A DNA stretch of 15,424 bases from SAR116 cluster bacterium (GTDB lineage Bacteria; Pseudomonadota; Alphaproteobacteria; Puniceispirillales; Marisalimonadaceae), in NCBI GenBank assembly GCA_002691795.1, contig NZIY01000056.1:22947-38370 (forward strand), read 5' to 3'. How positions within the stretch are numbered: position 1 is the first letter of the stretch; every line of letters begins with the position of its first letter. Under the pieces are notes generated by a model, which searched no databases, was not told the DNA's origin, and worked only from the letters and a program-made list of their open reading frames with translations. Shown here piece by piece: positions 1 to 6,949 of this stretch. The translations under genes were made by a program, and so were the position numbers.

Positions 1-27
1 GCAGTTATTTTAGAAAAAGTATAATTT

Positions 28-1131
28 TCAAATAATTGCTTGCCTATCAAAAGATGTAGATTTAACTGAAACATATATTTTATCATTTTTATCAATTTTA
101 AGTTTTTTTGATTGATACTTTGTTATTCGTGCTAAAAGAAGTTGAGTATTTCTATTTTCTCCAATTCTAACAATTAATTCCGAAAAAGCTGTGCCTTCTT
201 CATCTGTAATTTCCGTAACTGTACCCATTAACTGATTCTCAATGATATTATTTGAATTTAATTTTTTGCTTACTAATACGTCTCTTGCTCTTATTCTGAC
301 TCTAACCTTTTCACCAATTTTTTTGAAATCTCCAGGTAGAATTACTTCAAAGTCATTAATCATAATTTTTGTTATATTAAGAAAAAGGTTTTTATCACAA
401 ATCACTCCCTCTAAAATTGAACTACTTTCAAATTTACCAAAAATATTTGTAAATTCTTTTTTTAAAAAAATTTGTGACAAATTACCATAATAGATTTTTT
501 TTCCTTTTTCTATAATGATTACTTTATCAGAAATTTGAGCTATTTCTTCAACTGAATGTGAAATTATTAAAATTGGTATTTTGTAATGTTGATTAATCTG
601 TTTTAGAAGTGAAAGAACAACAGATTTATTTTTAATATCTAATGATGACATTGGTTCATCAAGAATTATAAAATCAGATTTAATCGCTAAGGTCCTACAT
701 AAATTAACCAATTGTTGCTGACCCCCAGATAATTGATCAGGAAATTTGTTTAATAAATGATTTATATTTAATGCCTCAATCACATTTTCGATATTAAGGC
801 CTTTAGAAATAGTCTTTTTTACTTTTGATTTTTTTAATGCAAATAAAATATTTTCTTTTACAGTCAAATGTGGCAATAATCTTGTATCTTGAAACATTAC
901 GGAAATTGGTCTTGCATTTGTTTTGGCAGAAATAAGAGAATTAAAAAAGCTTCCATTGATATTAACCAAACTTTTTAATTCTTTATTAAAACCTGAGATT
1001 GAGTTAACTATAGTAGATTTTCCAGATCCAATATGGCCTAATAAAGTTGTAATCCCATTATCGAATTCGTGTTTGAAATCAAATGATAATTTAGAAAATT
1101 CTCCATGTATTTCAACACTTAAAGATTTCAT
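28..1131 (-). CDS. modC: Molybdate ABC transporter ATP-binding protein ModC
   Basis: This is the cytoplasmic ATPase that powers molybdate (possibly tungstate) import through ModB. The 367-residue protein has a Walker A loop GHIGSGKST at residues 32-40, Q-loop Gln81, the signature LSGGQ at 134-138, Walker B ending in Asp158-Glu159, and the switch His192. A C-terminal TOBE/Mop-like domain (about 270-360) contains the stretch RIRARDVLVS, typical of ModC rather than of other ABC ATPases. The length matches the family (about 350-370). Its ATG overlaps the modB stop as ATGA (1128-1131), so the two are translationally coupled; no strong ribosome site is seen. No modA lies within the window. The ATPase call is certain. 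The molybdate specificity rests on the TOBE domain and the unmistakable ModB partner. Confidence 0.92.
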   Translation of the reverse strand: MKSLSVEIHGEFSKLSFDFKHEFDNGITTLLGHIGSGKSTIVNSISGFNKELKSLVNINGSFFNSLISAKTNARPISVMFQDTRLLPHLTVKENILFALKKSKVKKTISKGLNIENVIEALNINHLLNKFPDQLSGGQQQLVNLCRTLAIKSDFIILDEPMSSLDIKNKSVVLSLLKQINQHYKIPILIISHSVEEIAQISDKVIIIEKGKKIYYGNLSQIFLKKEFTNIFGKFESSSILEGVICDKNLFLNITKIMINDFEVILPGDFKKIGEKVRVRIRARDVLVSKKLNSNNIIENQLMGTVTEITDEEGTAFSELIVRIGENRNTQLLLARITKYQSKKLKIDKNDKIYVSVKSTSFDRQAII

Positions 1132-1823
1132 GACTTAAGCCCAATAGTATTTTTATTATTTATAAAATAAATTATAAACAAAACTGAAGTTGAAAATAGT
1201 ATAAGAAATAATGATAAAACATGTGCATTTTGATAACTTAATTGTTCAACATTGTCATATATTGAAATTGATAAAACTCTTGTTTTTCCATCTATATTTC
1301 CACCTACCATAAGTACTATTCCAAATTCACCAATAGTGTGGGCAAATGATAATATAAAAGATGTTAAAAAACCTTTCTTACATAATGGCAATAATACCTC
1401 ATAAAATATACTTAATTTACTAGAACCCATATTTAGACATGCTTGAATTAATCTCTTATCCACTTTTTCAATAGAGTTTTGTAAGGGTTGTATCCAGAAA
1501 GGTAAGGAATAAATTATCGAAGCTAATACCAAACCCTGAAAAGTAAACGCTAATTGTTCACCGGTTAATAAAATAAAAAACTTTCCTAAAAATGTTTCAG
1601 GATTAAAAAAAACTAAAAGATAAAAGCCAATCACAGTTGATGGTAAAACAAGAGGTAATGTCAATATACTCTCTAAGAATGTGTTAAATTTATTTTTTTT
1701 ATATGCAAGAAAAAGAGCTAATGGTGTTCCAATTAAAAATAAATAAAAACAAGTAATAATTGATAGTTTAAGGGTTAGAATTATAGCTGGTAATTCAGCT
1801 GTTAAAATTTGAATGACTGTCAT
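1128..1823 (-). CDS. modB: Molybdate ABC transporter permease ModB
   Basis: This is the inner-membrane permease of the molybdate importer; it forms the channel and is driven by ModC. The 231-residue protein is hydrophobic with about five membrane segments. Family hallmarks are the segment LPLVLPSTVIGFYLL (56-70), the EAA coupling loop at about 127-146 (Gln-Ala-Cys, Gly133, ending LLP), and the highly conserved stretch beginning FAHTIGEFG and ending MVGGNI (160-177). The last two regions are close to textbook ModB. The start is an ATG without a clear Shine-Dalgarno sequence, 75 bp from the divergent hydrolase gene. It overlaps modC by 4 nt. The usual order is modA-modB-modC, but the gene upstream here is on the opposite strand, so the binding protein must be encoded elsewhere or replaced. 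Confidence 0.93.
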   Translation of the reverse strand: MTVIQILTAELPAIILTLKLSIITCFYLFLIGTPLALFLAYKKNKFNTFLESILTLPLVLPSTVIGFYLLVFFNPETFLGKFFILLTGEQLAFTFQGLVLASIIYSLPFWIQPLQNSIEKVDKRLIQACLNMGSSKLSIFYEVLLPLCKKGFLTSFILSFAHTIGEFGIVLMVGGNIDGKTRVLSISIYDNVEQLSYQNAHVLSLFLILFSTSVLFIIYFINNKNTIGLKS

Positions 1824-1898
1824 ATTAGTTATTTTTTTAATTTATTGTTACTGCCAATCCAATTTTTTTCAACTATAATTCTAATATTGGAGGAAAAT
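1824..1898. promoter_or_regulatory. Divergent intergenic region with a candidate sigma70 promoter for the plus-strand hydrolase
   Basis: This 75-bp gap separates divergent modB and the hydrolase gene. On the plus strand a perfect TATAAT lies at 1874-1879, and CTGCCA (4 of 6 matches to the -35 consensus) lies 17 bp upstream at 1851-1856. This predicts a start near 1886, just before the ribosome site GGAGG at 1889-1893, so a very short leader. No equally convincing promoter is seen for modB, and no long dyad that would suggest a ModE operator. The -10 and its spacing are read directly. Promoter activity is inferred, and AT-rich DNA produces such matches by chance. Confidence 0.45.
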
Positions 1899-2777
1899 AT
1901 GCCATATGTAAAAACATCAGATGGAATAAATTTATATTACGAAAAAAATGGCTCTGGTATACCTATAGTTTTTGTTCATGAGTTTGCGGGTGATCATAGA
2001 AGTTGGGAACCACAAGTTAATTATTTCTCTCGTAACTTTACATGTATAACTTATTCAGCTCGTGGATACACCCCATCAGATGTACCCAATGATGTTAATA
2101 TGTATAGTCAGGAAAGAGCATGGCAAGATATTAGGGACATAATAGTAGGCCTCGATCTTAAAAGGGCTCATATTGTTGGTTTATCAATGGGTGGATTTGC
2201 AACACTTCATTTTGGGATCAATTGTCCTAATCAAGCATTAAGTCTTTGTATTGCCGGTTGTGGATATGGGGCAAAACCAAAAAATAGTGAAAATAATGAA
2301 GGTTTTTCAAAGGTATCAGAAAATACAGCAAAGGATATAATTAATAGAGGAATGAAAATTGTAGGTTCTGAATATGCTCTTGGACCTTCAAGAGTTCAAT
2401 TTCAAAAAAAGGATTATGCTGGCTGGAAAAAATTTAATGATATGTTAATTGCTCATGATGAAACAGGCTCAACGAATACACTTTTAGGTGTTCAAAGTAA
2501 ACGTCCCAATTTATATAATCTAACTAATCAAATTGCAAAAATTGAAACTCCATCTTTAATTATTAATGGAGATGAAGATGATATGTGCATAGAAGTTGGA
2601 ATTTATTTAAAAAGAACGATTTCATCTTCTGGACTTTTTGTCCTGCCTAAGACAGGCCATACAATTAACCTTGAAGAACCAGCCTTATTTAATCAACAGT
2701 TAGCACTCTTCTACCAATCAATTGAAAATAATTCTTGGAAGAAAAGAGATCGTAGGGCTGACATAATCATTAACTAA
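1899..2777 (+). CDS. Alpha/beta-fold hydrolase
   Basis: A 292-residue alpha/beta hydrolase of unknown substrate, probably cytoplasmic. The nucleophile Ser96 sits in a GLSMGG elbow (94-99), the acid is Asp227 (or Asp225) in GDEDD, and the base is His254 in TGHT. The N-terminal pattern SDGINLYYEKNGSG, the VHEFAGDHRSWEPQ loop and the SARGY motif resemble the 3-oxoadipate enol-lactonase/bromoperoxidase-like group. The start was placed at ATG 1899, not at the earlier in-frame ATG at 1809, because GGAGG lies 5 nt upstream and family homology begins there; the 1809 start would overlap modB. Its TAA stop overlaps the stop of yajQ by 4 bp. It stands alone, so context gives no substrate. Confidence 0.88.
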   Translation: MPYVKTSDGINLYYEKNGSGIPIVFVHEFAGDHRSWEPQVNYFSRNFTCITYSARGYTPSDVPNDVNMYSQERAWQDIRDIIVGLDLKRAHIVGLSMGGFATLHFGINCPNQALSLCIAGCGYGAKPKNSENNEGFSKVSENTAKDIINRGMKIVGSEYALGPSRVQFQKKDYAGWKKFNDMLIAHDETGSTNTLLGVQSKRPNLYNLTNQIAKIETPSLIINGDEDDMCIEVGIYLKRTISSSGLFVLPKTGHTINLEEPALFNQQLALFYQSIENNSWKKRDRRADIIIN

Positions 2778-3259
2778 TCTCTAAAATTTATATATTGTAA
2801 TGGAAATTTAATAGACATGTTTTTTACAAGTTGAATAATGGCTTGAAGGTCATCTCTTTTTTTGCCAGTAATTCTAAGTTCATCACCTTGTACGGATGCT
2901 TGAACTTTGCTTTTAGAGCTTTTAATTTCCTTAATAATCTTTTGGGCAATTTCTCTTTCTATTCCCTGTTTTACCAAAACATTTTGTCTAATTGTATTAC
3001 CAGATGAAGCCTCTGATTTTTGAAATTCTAGACAATTTGTGTCAATTCCTTTTCTTGTCAAATGAGTAATTAATAATTCTTCCATCTGTTTTCTTTTTAA
3101 TTCATCGTCAGCATTGATAGTAATTTCATCGCCATTTCTTTCAATTCGACAAGAACTACCTTTAAAATCATATCTGGTGGTGATTTCTTTTGTTACACCA
3201 TTTATACCATTATCAACAGAAGGTGAATCAACTTTACTAACTATATCAAAACTTGGCAT
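2774..3259 (-). CDS. yajQ: YajQ family nucleotide-binding protein (UPF0234)
   Basis: A 161-residue cytoplasmic protein of the YajQ family, matching the usual length (about 160-163) end to end. Recognisable blocks are the N-terminus MPSFDIVSKVD, the segment TTRYDFKGS, the central region around IRQNVLVKQGIEREIAQKI and the C-terminus ending PLQYINFRD. Family members have two tandem ferredoxin-like domains and bind nucleotides; some act as cyclic-di-GMP effectors (Xanthomonas) or affect phage transcription. The role here is not known. The start is well supported: AAGGAG lies 6 nt upstream of the ATG. It is a single gene, divergent from the hydroxylase gene and convergent with the hydrolase gene. 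Confidence 0.95.
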   Translation of the reverse strand: MPSFDIVSKVDSPSVDNGINGVTKEITTRYDFKGSSCRIERNGDEITINADDELKRKQMEELLITHLTRKGIDTNCLEFQKSEASSGNTIRQNVLVKQGIEREIAQKIIKEIKSSKSKVQASVQGDELRITGKKRDDLQAIIQLVKNMSIKFPLQYINFRD

Positions 3260-3331
3260 AAGTAACTCCTTGAAATATACTTTATATTAGGATAAATGAA
3301 TATTAACATAAAATAACTAATTATTTTTAAA
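3260..3331. promoter_or_regulatory. Divergent intergenic region yajQ / beta-hydroxylase
   Basis: This 72-bp gap must hold the promoters for both divergent genes. Reading toward yajQ, a TAATAT-type -10 candidate and a weak TTATGT -35 candidate can be found with 16-bp spacing, followed by the AAGGAG ribosome site. Toward the plus-strand gene there is only AT-rich sequence with no Shine-Dalgarno motif. No convincing dyad is seen. Confidence 0.3.
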
Positions 3332-4126
3332 ATGTATATTGCTCTTAAATTTTTCTTACTTCTGGTATTAATTTTTTCATTTATTTTTTTTCATGCAATT
3401 ATTGGCTTTTTTGCAATAATTCCTTTTTGGATTATCTGCGGTTTAATAGATGTATCAAGACACAAAACAATGGATTTAAAACTATTAAAGGAATACTTCT
3501 TAGGAAAAGGTATTCTAACTTTTTTGATTTCTCCTCTAAATTTATTTTCTGACTTAGTTTGTCATAGAAACTTACATTCATTCAAAATTGAAAACTTTCC
3601 TGATGAGTTTCAAAATGAAATTAAAACGGTTAAAAAATTATTTGACCAAAATAAAAAATATATTGAAGAAAGATTTAGTCAAAGTGAAGATAACAGAACA
3701 ATGTTATTTTATAAATGGTATGGAAAAAATTTAGATGAAAGTATTGATGATTTTACAAAAGACTTTAAATATATAAAAACTATAGGTGTCTCTTTATTTA
3801 AAGAAAAAACATCAACTTCAAGACATTTTGGACCATTAAGATTAACCTATAGATTGCTATACAACTTTAATAAAGTCAAAAAAAATGGTTCATATATTGA
3901 AGCTGACGGTACAGTAAATATTTGGAAAAATGACCCATTATTTATTTTTGATGATACTTTAATACATCAAAGTTTTAATGAAGAAGATAATCTAAGGTAT
4001 TGTGCTTTCATTGATATCGTAAGACCTAACTACTCAAACTTAATTATAATGACATTATTAAATACAGTTGGATTCCTTTTAAAAAAGTCTCGAGGTGTTT
4101 TTTATAAAAATTGGAAAATGATATAA
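3332..4126 (+). CDS. Membrane-anchored aspartyl/asparaginyl beta-hydroxylase family protein (LpxO-like)
   Basis: A 264-residue Fe(II)/2-oxoglutarate-dependent hydroxylase. Residues 1-40 form a very hydrophobic segment (one or two membrane helices) that anchors the enzyme. The catalytic domain occupies the C-terminal half: His165 in RHFGP and His212 in FDDTLIH are the two iron ligands, and Arg222 is the 2-oxoglutarate anchor. The spacings of 47 and 10 match those of human AspH (His679, His725, Arg735), a family that lacks the usual acidic iron ligand. The layout (N-terminal anchor, SPLNLF, KWYG, DGTVNIW, FDDT) also resembles LpxO, which hydroxylates the secondary acyl chain of lipid A. A lipid A or other envelope substrate is therefore plausible but unproven. 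No ribosome site precedes the ATG. Only 4 bp separate its stop from the convergent dehydrogenase gene. Confidence 0.8.
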   Translation: MYIALKFFLLLVLIFSFIFFHAIIGFFAIIPFWIICGLIDVSRHKTMDLKLLKEYFLGKGILTFLISPLNLFSDLVCHRNLHSFKIENFPDEFQNEIKTVKKLFDQNKKYIEERFSQSEDNRTMLFYKWYGKNLDESIDDFTKDFKYIKTIGVSLFKEKTSTSRHFGPLRLTYRLLYNFNKVKKNGSYIEADGTVNIWKNDPLFIFDDTLIHQSFNEEDNLRYCAFIDIVRPNYSNLIIMTLLNTVGFLLKKSRGVFYKNWKMI

Positions 4127-4130
4127 ACTC

Positions 4131-5264
4131 TTATAGTACAAGTATCTGCCTGATGACTTTTCCAGAATCTAATTTGTCAAACCCTTCATTTAATTGATCA
4201 AAGCTTATTTTATCATCTATTAATTTCTCTACAGGTAATCTTCCTTGCTTAAATAAATTTAAAAATCTAGGAACATCTCTTACAGGCACACATGATCCCA
4301 TATAGCTTCCCAAAATAGATTTCTCCTGAGCTACTAAATCACTATGATTAAAACTAAATTGAGTATTTACCGGAGTTAATCCAGCGGTTACGACTGCACC
4401 ACCATACCTAATTATTTTATAAGCAGAATCCATTGCAGACATTACACCTGCAAGGTCGATAGCAAAATCAACCCCTCCATTTGTTGTATCTATTACTTCT
4501 TCAACAAAGTTATCTTTCTTTGGGTTCATACAATGAGTTGCTCCTAATTCTATTGCTTTTGAAAATTTGGTTTCATCAATATCTATTCCTATAATTGTTT
4601 CTGCACCACCAAGCTTTGCACCCATAATTCCATTTAAACCAACTCCACCTAACCCCAAGATCGCGACCGAATCTCCGCTTCTTATTCTAGCAGTGTTTAT
4701 AACCGCGCCTACTCCTGTCATTACAGCACAACCAAACAATGCAGCATCATCTAATGAGATTGACTTTTCAATTACTACAACAGATCCTCTGTCTACTACT
4801 GCATACTCAGACATACAAGAAATCCCAGTATGATGACTTAATCTTTCTCCATCTAAAGATTTTAATCTACTCCCACCAGACATTAATTCACCTTTACCTT
4901 TTGTAGCTGCTGCTAGTTCACATACCTGTGGTCTTCCCTCAAGACATCTTCTACATCTTCCACAGCTAGGTGAAAATTGAAAAACAACATGGTCTCCAAC
5001 TTTAACATCATTGATTGCATTTCCAGTCTCTACGACTTCACCTGACCCTTCATGACCAATCACAAGAGGAAGTGGCATGATTCTGGAACCATTTATTACA
5101 GACAAATCAGAATGACAAAGTCCTGCGCCTTTTACTTTAACAAGAACTTCATTATCTCTTGGATTATCAATTGAAATTTCTTCAATAGACAAAGGCTTAC
5201 TATTTGCATATGGCTTCTCGCAGTCATTTTTTCTAATTACTGCAGCCTTACATTTAATTGTCAT
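4131..5264 (-). CDS. Zinc-dependent alcohol dehydrogenase (class III-like MDR)
   Basis: A 377-residue medium-chain dehydrogenase/reductase oxidising an alcohol or reducing an aldehyde with NAD(H). Catalytic zinc ligands are Cys50, His71 (in GHEGSG) and Cys179; the structural zinc site is Cys101, Cys104, Cys107 and Cys115. The Rossmann motif GLGGVG is at 204-209, and Asp228 ends the second strand, which favours NAD over NADP. Length and the CGRCRRC lobe resemble the class III/FrmA-type branch, but substrate cannot be read from sequence. It is the last gene of the nitrile hydratase array: the ATG lies 2 nt after the activator stop, with a GAGG ribosome site about 8 nt upstream. A second, less related zinc dehydrogenase opens the nitrile hydratase block, so the two probably act on different intermediates. 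Confidence 0.9.
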   Translation of the reverse strand: MTIKCKAAVIRKNDCEKPYANSKPLSIEEISIDNPRDNEVLVKVKGAGLCHSDLSVINGSRIMPLPLVIGHEGSGEVVETGNAINDVKVGDHVVFQFSPSCGRCRRCLEGRPQVCELAAATKGKGELMSGGSRLKSLDGERLSHHTGISCMSEYAVVDRGSVVVIEKSISLDDAALFGCAVMTGVGAVINTARIRSGDSVAILGLGGVGLNGIMGAKLGGAETIIGIDIDETKFSKAIELGATHCMNPKKDNFVEEVIDTTNGGVDFAIDLAGVMSAMDSAYKIIRYGGAVVTAGLTPVNTQFSFNHSDLVAQEKSILGSYMGSCVPVRDVPRFLNLFKQGRLPVEKLIDDKISFDQLNEGFDKLDSGKVIRQILVL

Positions 5265-5266
5265 AA

Positions 5267-5599
5267 TTACCTCTTCTTTAGATTAATTTCCACAGGATGA
5301 CCGTGTGGAGTTGTTAAAAAAGCATCTTTCCATTTTTTTTTAGTAATATTTAATTTAGTTTGATCCACAACATTTTTTTTAATTATTAAGTTCTCTAGTG
5401 CCTTTATCCAAGAAAAAAAATAATCATCCCCACCATTTTGTTTTTCGGTCTTATCCATCTTAATTTGATCAGCTAATAATTTTGAAAATTCACTCCATTT
5501 AAAAACTTTATTTTCAGATAAAGAGACCGTTATAGCAAAAATCTGACCATGCCATGGTTTTTCAAATGATTTAAAGTCAAAATTATTTTGATCTATCAT
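5267..5599 (-). CDS. Nitrile hydratase accessory (activator) protein
   Basis: A 110-residue small protein homologous to the N-terminal domain of the nitrile hydratase beta subunit. It carries FEKPWHGQIFAITVSL and a following SWIKALENLI helix, which parallel VFKKHWHAKAFAITVA and KWSSALINLLV in the beta subunit next door. Such beta-like activators (P14K, NhlE, NhhG families) act as metallochaperones that deliver cobalt to the alpha subunit and assist cysteine oxidation. The start was placed at ATG 5599, which overlaps the beta stop as ATGA; an in-frame GTG at 5617 would extend it by six residues but overlap the beta gene by 22 nt. The order alpha-beta-activator is typical of cobalt-type operons. 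Alternative: a structural third subunit as in some beta-gamma-like variants, less likely. Confidence 0.82.
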   Translation of the reverse strand: MIDQNNFDFKSFEKPWHGQIFAITVSLSENKVFKWSEFSKLLADQIKMDKTEKQNGGDDYFFSWIKALENLIIKKNVVDQTKLNITKKKWKDAFLTTPHGHPVEINLKKR

Positions 5600-6315
5600 A
5601 TTAAGTAACTTTCCCACAAATCAATACAAATAGTATCTTTTTTATTACCATCTTTATCACCCCACAATTCAGTGGATAAAAATTCAACAGTGTAAAGATG
5701 TTCCGGAAAGTCTCCTAAATCATGAGCACTAGCATCGGGTAAAACATGACCTTTGTGATATAGGATTACTTTTCCTTTTTTTCCTCTAGCATAAATCGGT
5801 AACCTTGTATGACCTCCAATTACATTTTTGTTAGGGCTATAATTTATTGTTCTTACTTCTTGACCAATCTTAAAAATTGGAGAATTTTGAACCTCTCTTG
5901 CTGAAGGACCACCTCTTCCTAAAGTGATTGCAACATCTTTTGCCTTTAGTACATCCGGATGCTCGTTTGTACCTTGGCTAATTTTTAAATTATTTTCTTT
6001 TACTTTTTTTGTAATTTCAATTAGATCATTTTTATTAATTAATCCTCTTTCTACCAAAAGGTTTATTAGTGCAGAAGACCATTTTTCGTAATAATCAAAT
6101 TTAGCATAATCTTTTGGAGGAAGTGACTCTCTAAAGAATCTACTTTTATCTATACTCCACTTTCCTACTGAAGCAGATGCAACAGTAATCGCAAAAGCTT
6201 TTGCATGCCAATGTTTTTTAAACACAGGCTCATCGTCAACTATCTTTCCTTCAATTTTTTTTAATGGAATTGGGCCATCTCCGAATCTTCCTCCCATGTC
6301 ATGAATTCTAGTCAC
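5596..6315 (-). CDS. nthB: Nitrile hydratase beta subunit
   Basis: The 239-residue beta subunit pairs with NthA to form nitrile hydratase, which hydrates R-CN to R-CONH2 in the cytoplasm. The N-terminus MTRIHDMGG is the family signature and fixes the start at a GTG codon (6315), which overlaps the alpha stop as GTGA. Residues 29-90 form the helical N-terminal domain (EPVFKKHW, then RFFRESLPP and YYEKW). The C-terminal SH3-like barrel contains GHTRLPIYARGKKG (168-181), with arginines that in characterised enzymes hydrogen-bond the oxidised cysteines of the metal site, and ends in DLWESYL. A full two-domain chain rules out the split alpha/beta chains of thiocyanate hydrolase. Its 3' end overlaps the activator gene by 4 nt. 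Confidence 0.95.
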   Translation of the reverse strand: MTRIHDMGGRFGDGPIPLKKIEGKIVDDEPVFKKHWHAKAFAITVASASVGKWSIDKSRFFRESLPPKDYAKFDYYEKWSSALINLLVERGLINKNDLIEITKKVKENNLKISQGTNEHPDVLKAKDVAITLGRGGPSAREVQNSPIFKIGQEVRTINYSPNKNVIGGHTRLPIYARGKKGKVILYHKGHVLPDASAHDLGDFPEHLYTVEFLSTELWGDKDGNKKDTICIDLWESYLI

Positions 6316-6947
6316 TTTGGCATCTCCGGCAACCCTGTTCCAATCATTGAGTTACGAGTAACAAGACTTTCTAGTTCACTTTCTGTTAAGAGTTCTGTTC
6401 CGGCTGGTCTCATTGGTAAAACTAAATACCTCATTTCTGAAGTTGAATCCCAAACTTTGACTTGTATATTTAAATCCAATTCTAAACCAAATTCTTGTAA
6501 AATCTTTCTTGGTTCTCTTACTGTTCTTGATCTATACTCGTCTGATTTGTACCATGTAGGTGGAATACCTAATACAGGCCATGGATAACAACTACATAAT
6601 GTACAAACTACAACGTTATGAACCTTTGGTGTGTTTTCAACAACAACCATGTGTTCTCCTTGTCTTCCTGTATAACTAAGTTCTTCAATTGCTTTAGTAG
6701 AATTTTCTAAAAGTCTCTTTTTATAATCTTGATCTACCCAAGCTTTGGCAACTACTTTAGCTCCATTTCTTGGCCCAATTTTATTTTCATAAGTGTCTAT
6801 TAATTCGTTAAGTGTATTAGAGTTTATAATACCTTTATTTAACAGAAGTGTCTCAATAGCTCTAACCCTTAATTCTGGTTCTTCAGGTAATAAACTATGA
6901 TTGTGATGATCATCATGATTATGGCCTATATTTTTTTTTTCAGTCAT
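6312..6947 (-). CDS. nthA: Nitrile hydratase alpha subunit, cobalt type
   Basis: The 211-residue catalytic subunit carries the metal-binding claw CTLCSC: Cys115, Cys118, Ser119 and Cys120, followed by YPWPVLG. Thr between the first two cysteines and Tyr after the third are typical of cobalt enzymes; iron enzymes usually have Ser and Thr there. In the family two of these cysteines are oxidised to sulfinic and sulfenic acids. The N-terminus is histidine-rich (His9, 11, 14, 15, 17), which could help bind metal and is seen in some homologues. Codons 3-6 contain an uninterrupted run of ten A residues (6931-6940), a possible slippage site. The gene starts 2 nt after the preceding dehydrogenase stop, with GGAG about 8-10 nt upstream. 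It ends in a 4-nt overlap with the beta gene. Confidence 0.95.
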   Translation of the reverse strand: MTEKKNIGHNHDDHHNHSLLPEEPELRVRAIETLLLNKGIINSNTLNELIDTYENKIGPRNGAKVVAKAWVDQDYKKRLLENSTKAIEELSYTGRQGEHMVVVENTPKVHNVVVCTLCSCYPWPVLGIPPTWYKSDEYRSRTVREPRKILQEFGLELDLNIQVKVWDSTSEMRYLVLPMRPAGTELLTESELESLVTRNSMIGTGLPEMPK

Positions 6948-6949
6948 AA

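Noticed and set aside
1..27. End of another gene left of modC
   Set aside because: Twenty-seven AT-rich bases with no decidable frame; nothing can be supported.
242..490. Plus-strand open frame opposite modC (and similar ones opposite other genes, such as 4567-4833, 6301-6588 and 11660-11923)
   Set aside because: These are antisense shadows of well-supported genes, with no ribosome site and no recognisable domain.
1809..1898. Thirty-residue N-terminal extension of the first alpha/beta hydrolase, hydrophobic enough to look like a signal peptide
   Set aside because: The start at 1899 has GGAGG 5 nt upstream and matches the family N-terminus. The extension crosses the promoter-like TATAAT and overlaps modB.
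5267..6947. Thiocyanate hydrolase instead of nitrile hydratase
   Set aside because: Thiocyanate hydrolase has its beta-like part split into two chains and a gamma chain with the metal claw. Here the beta chain is complete with both domains, and the third gene is only a small activator.
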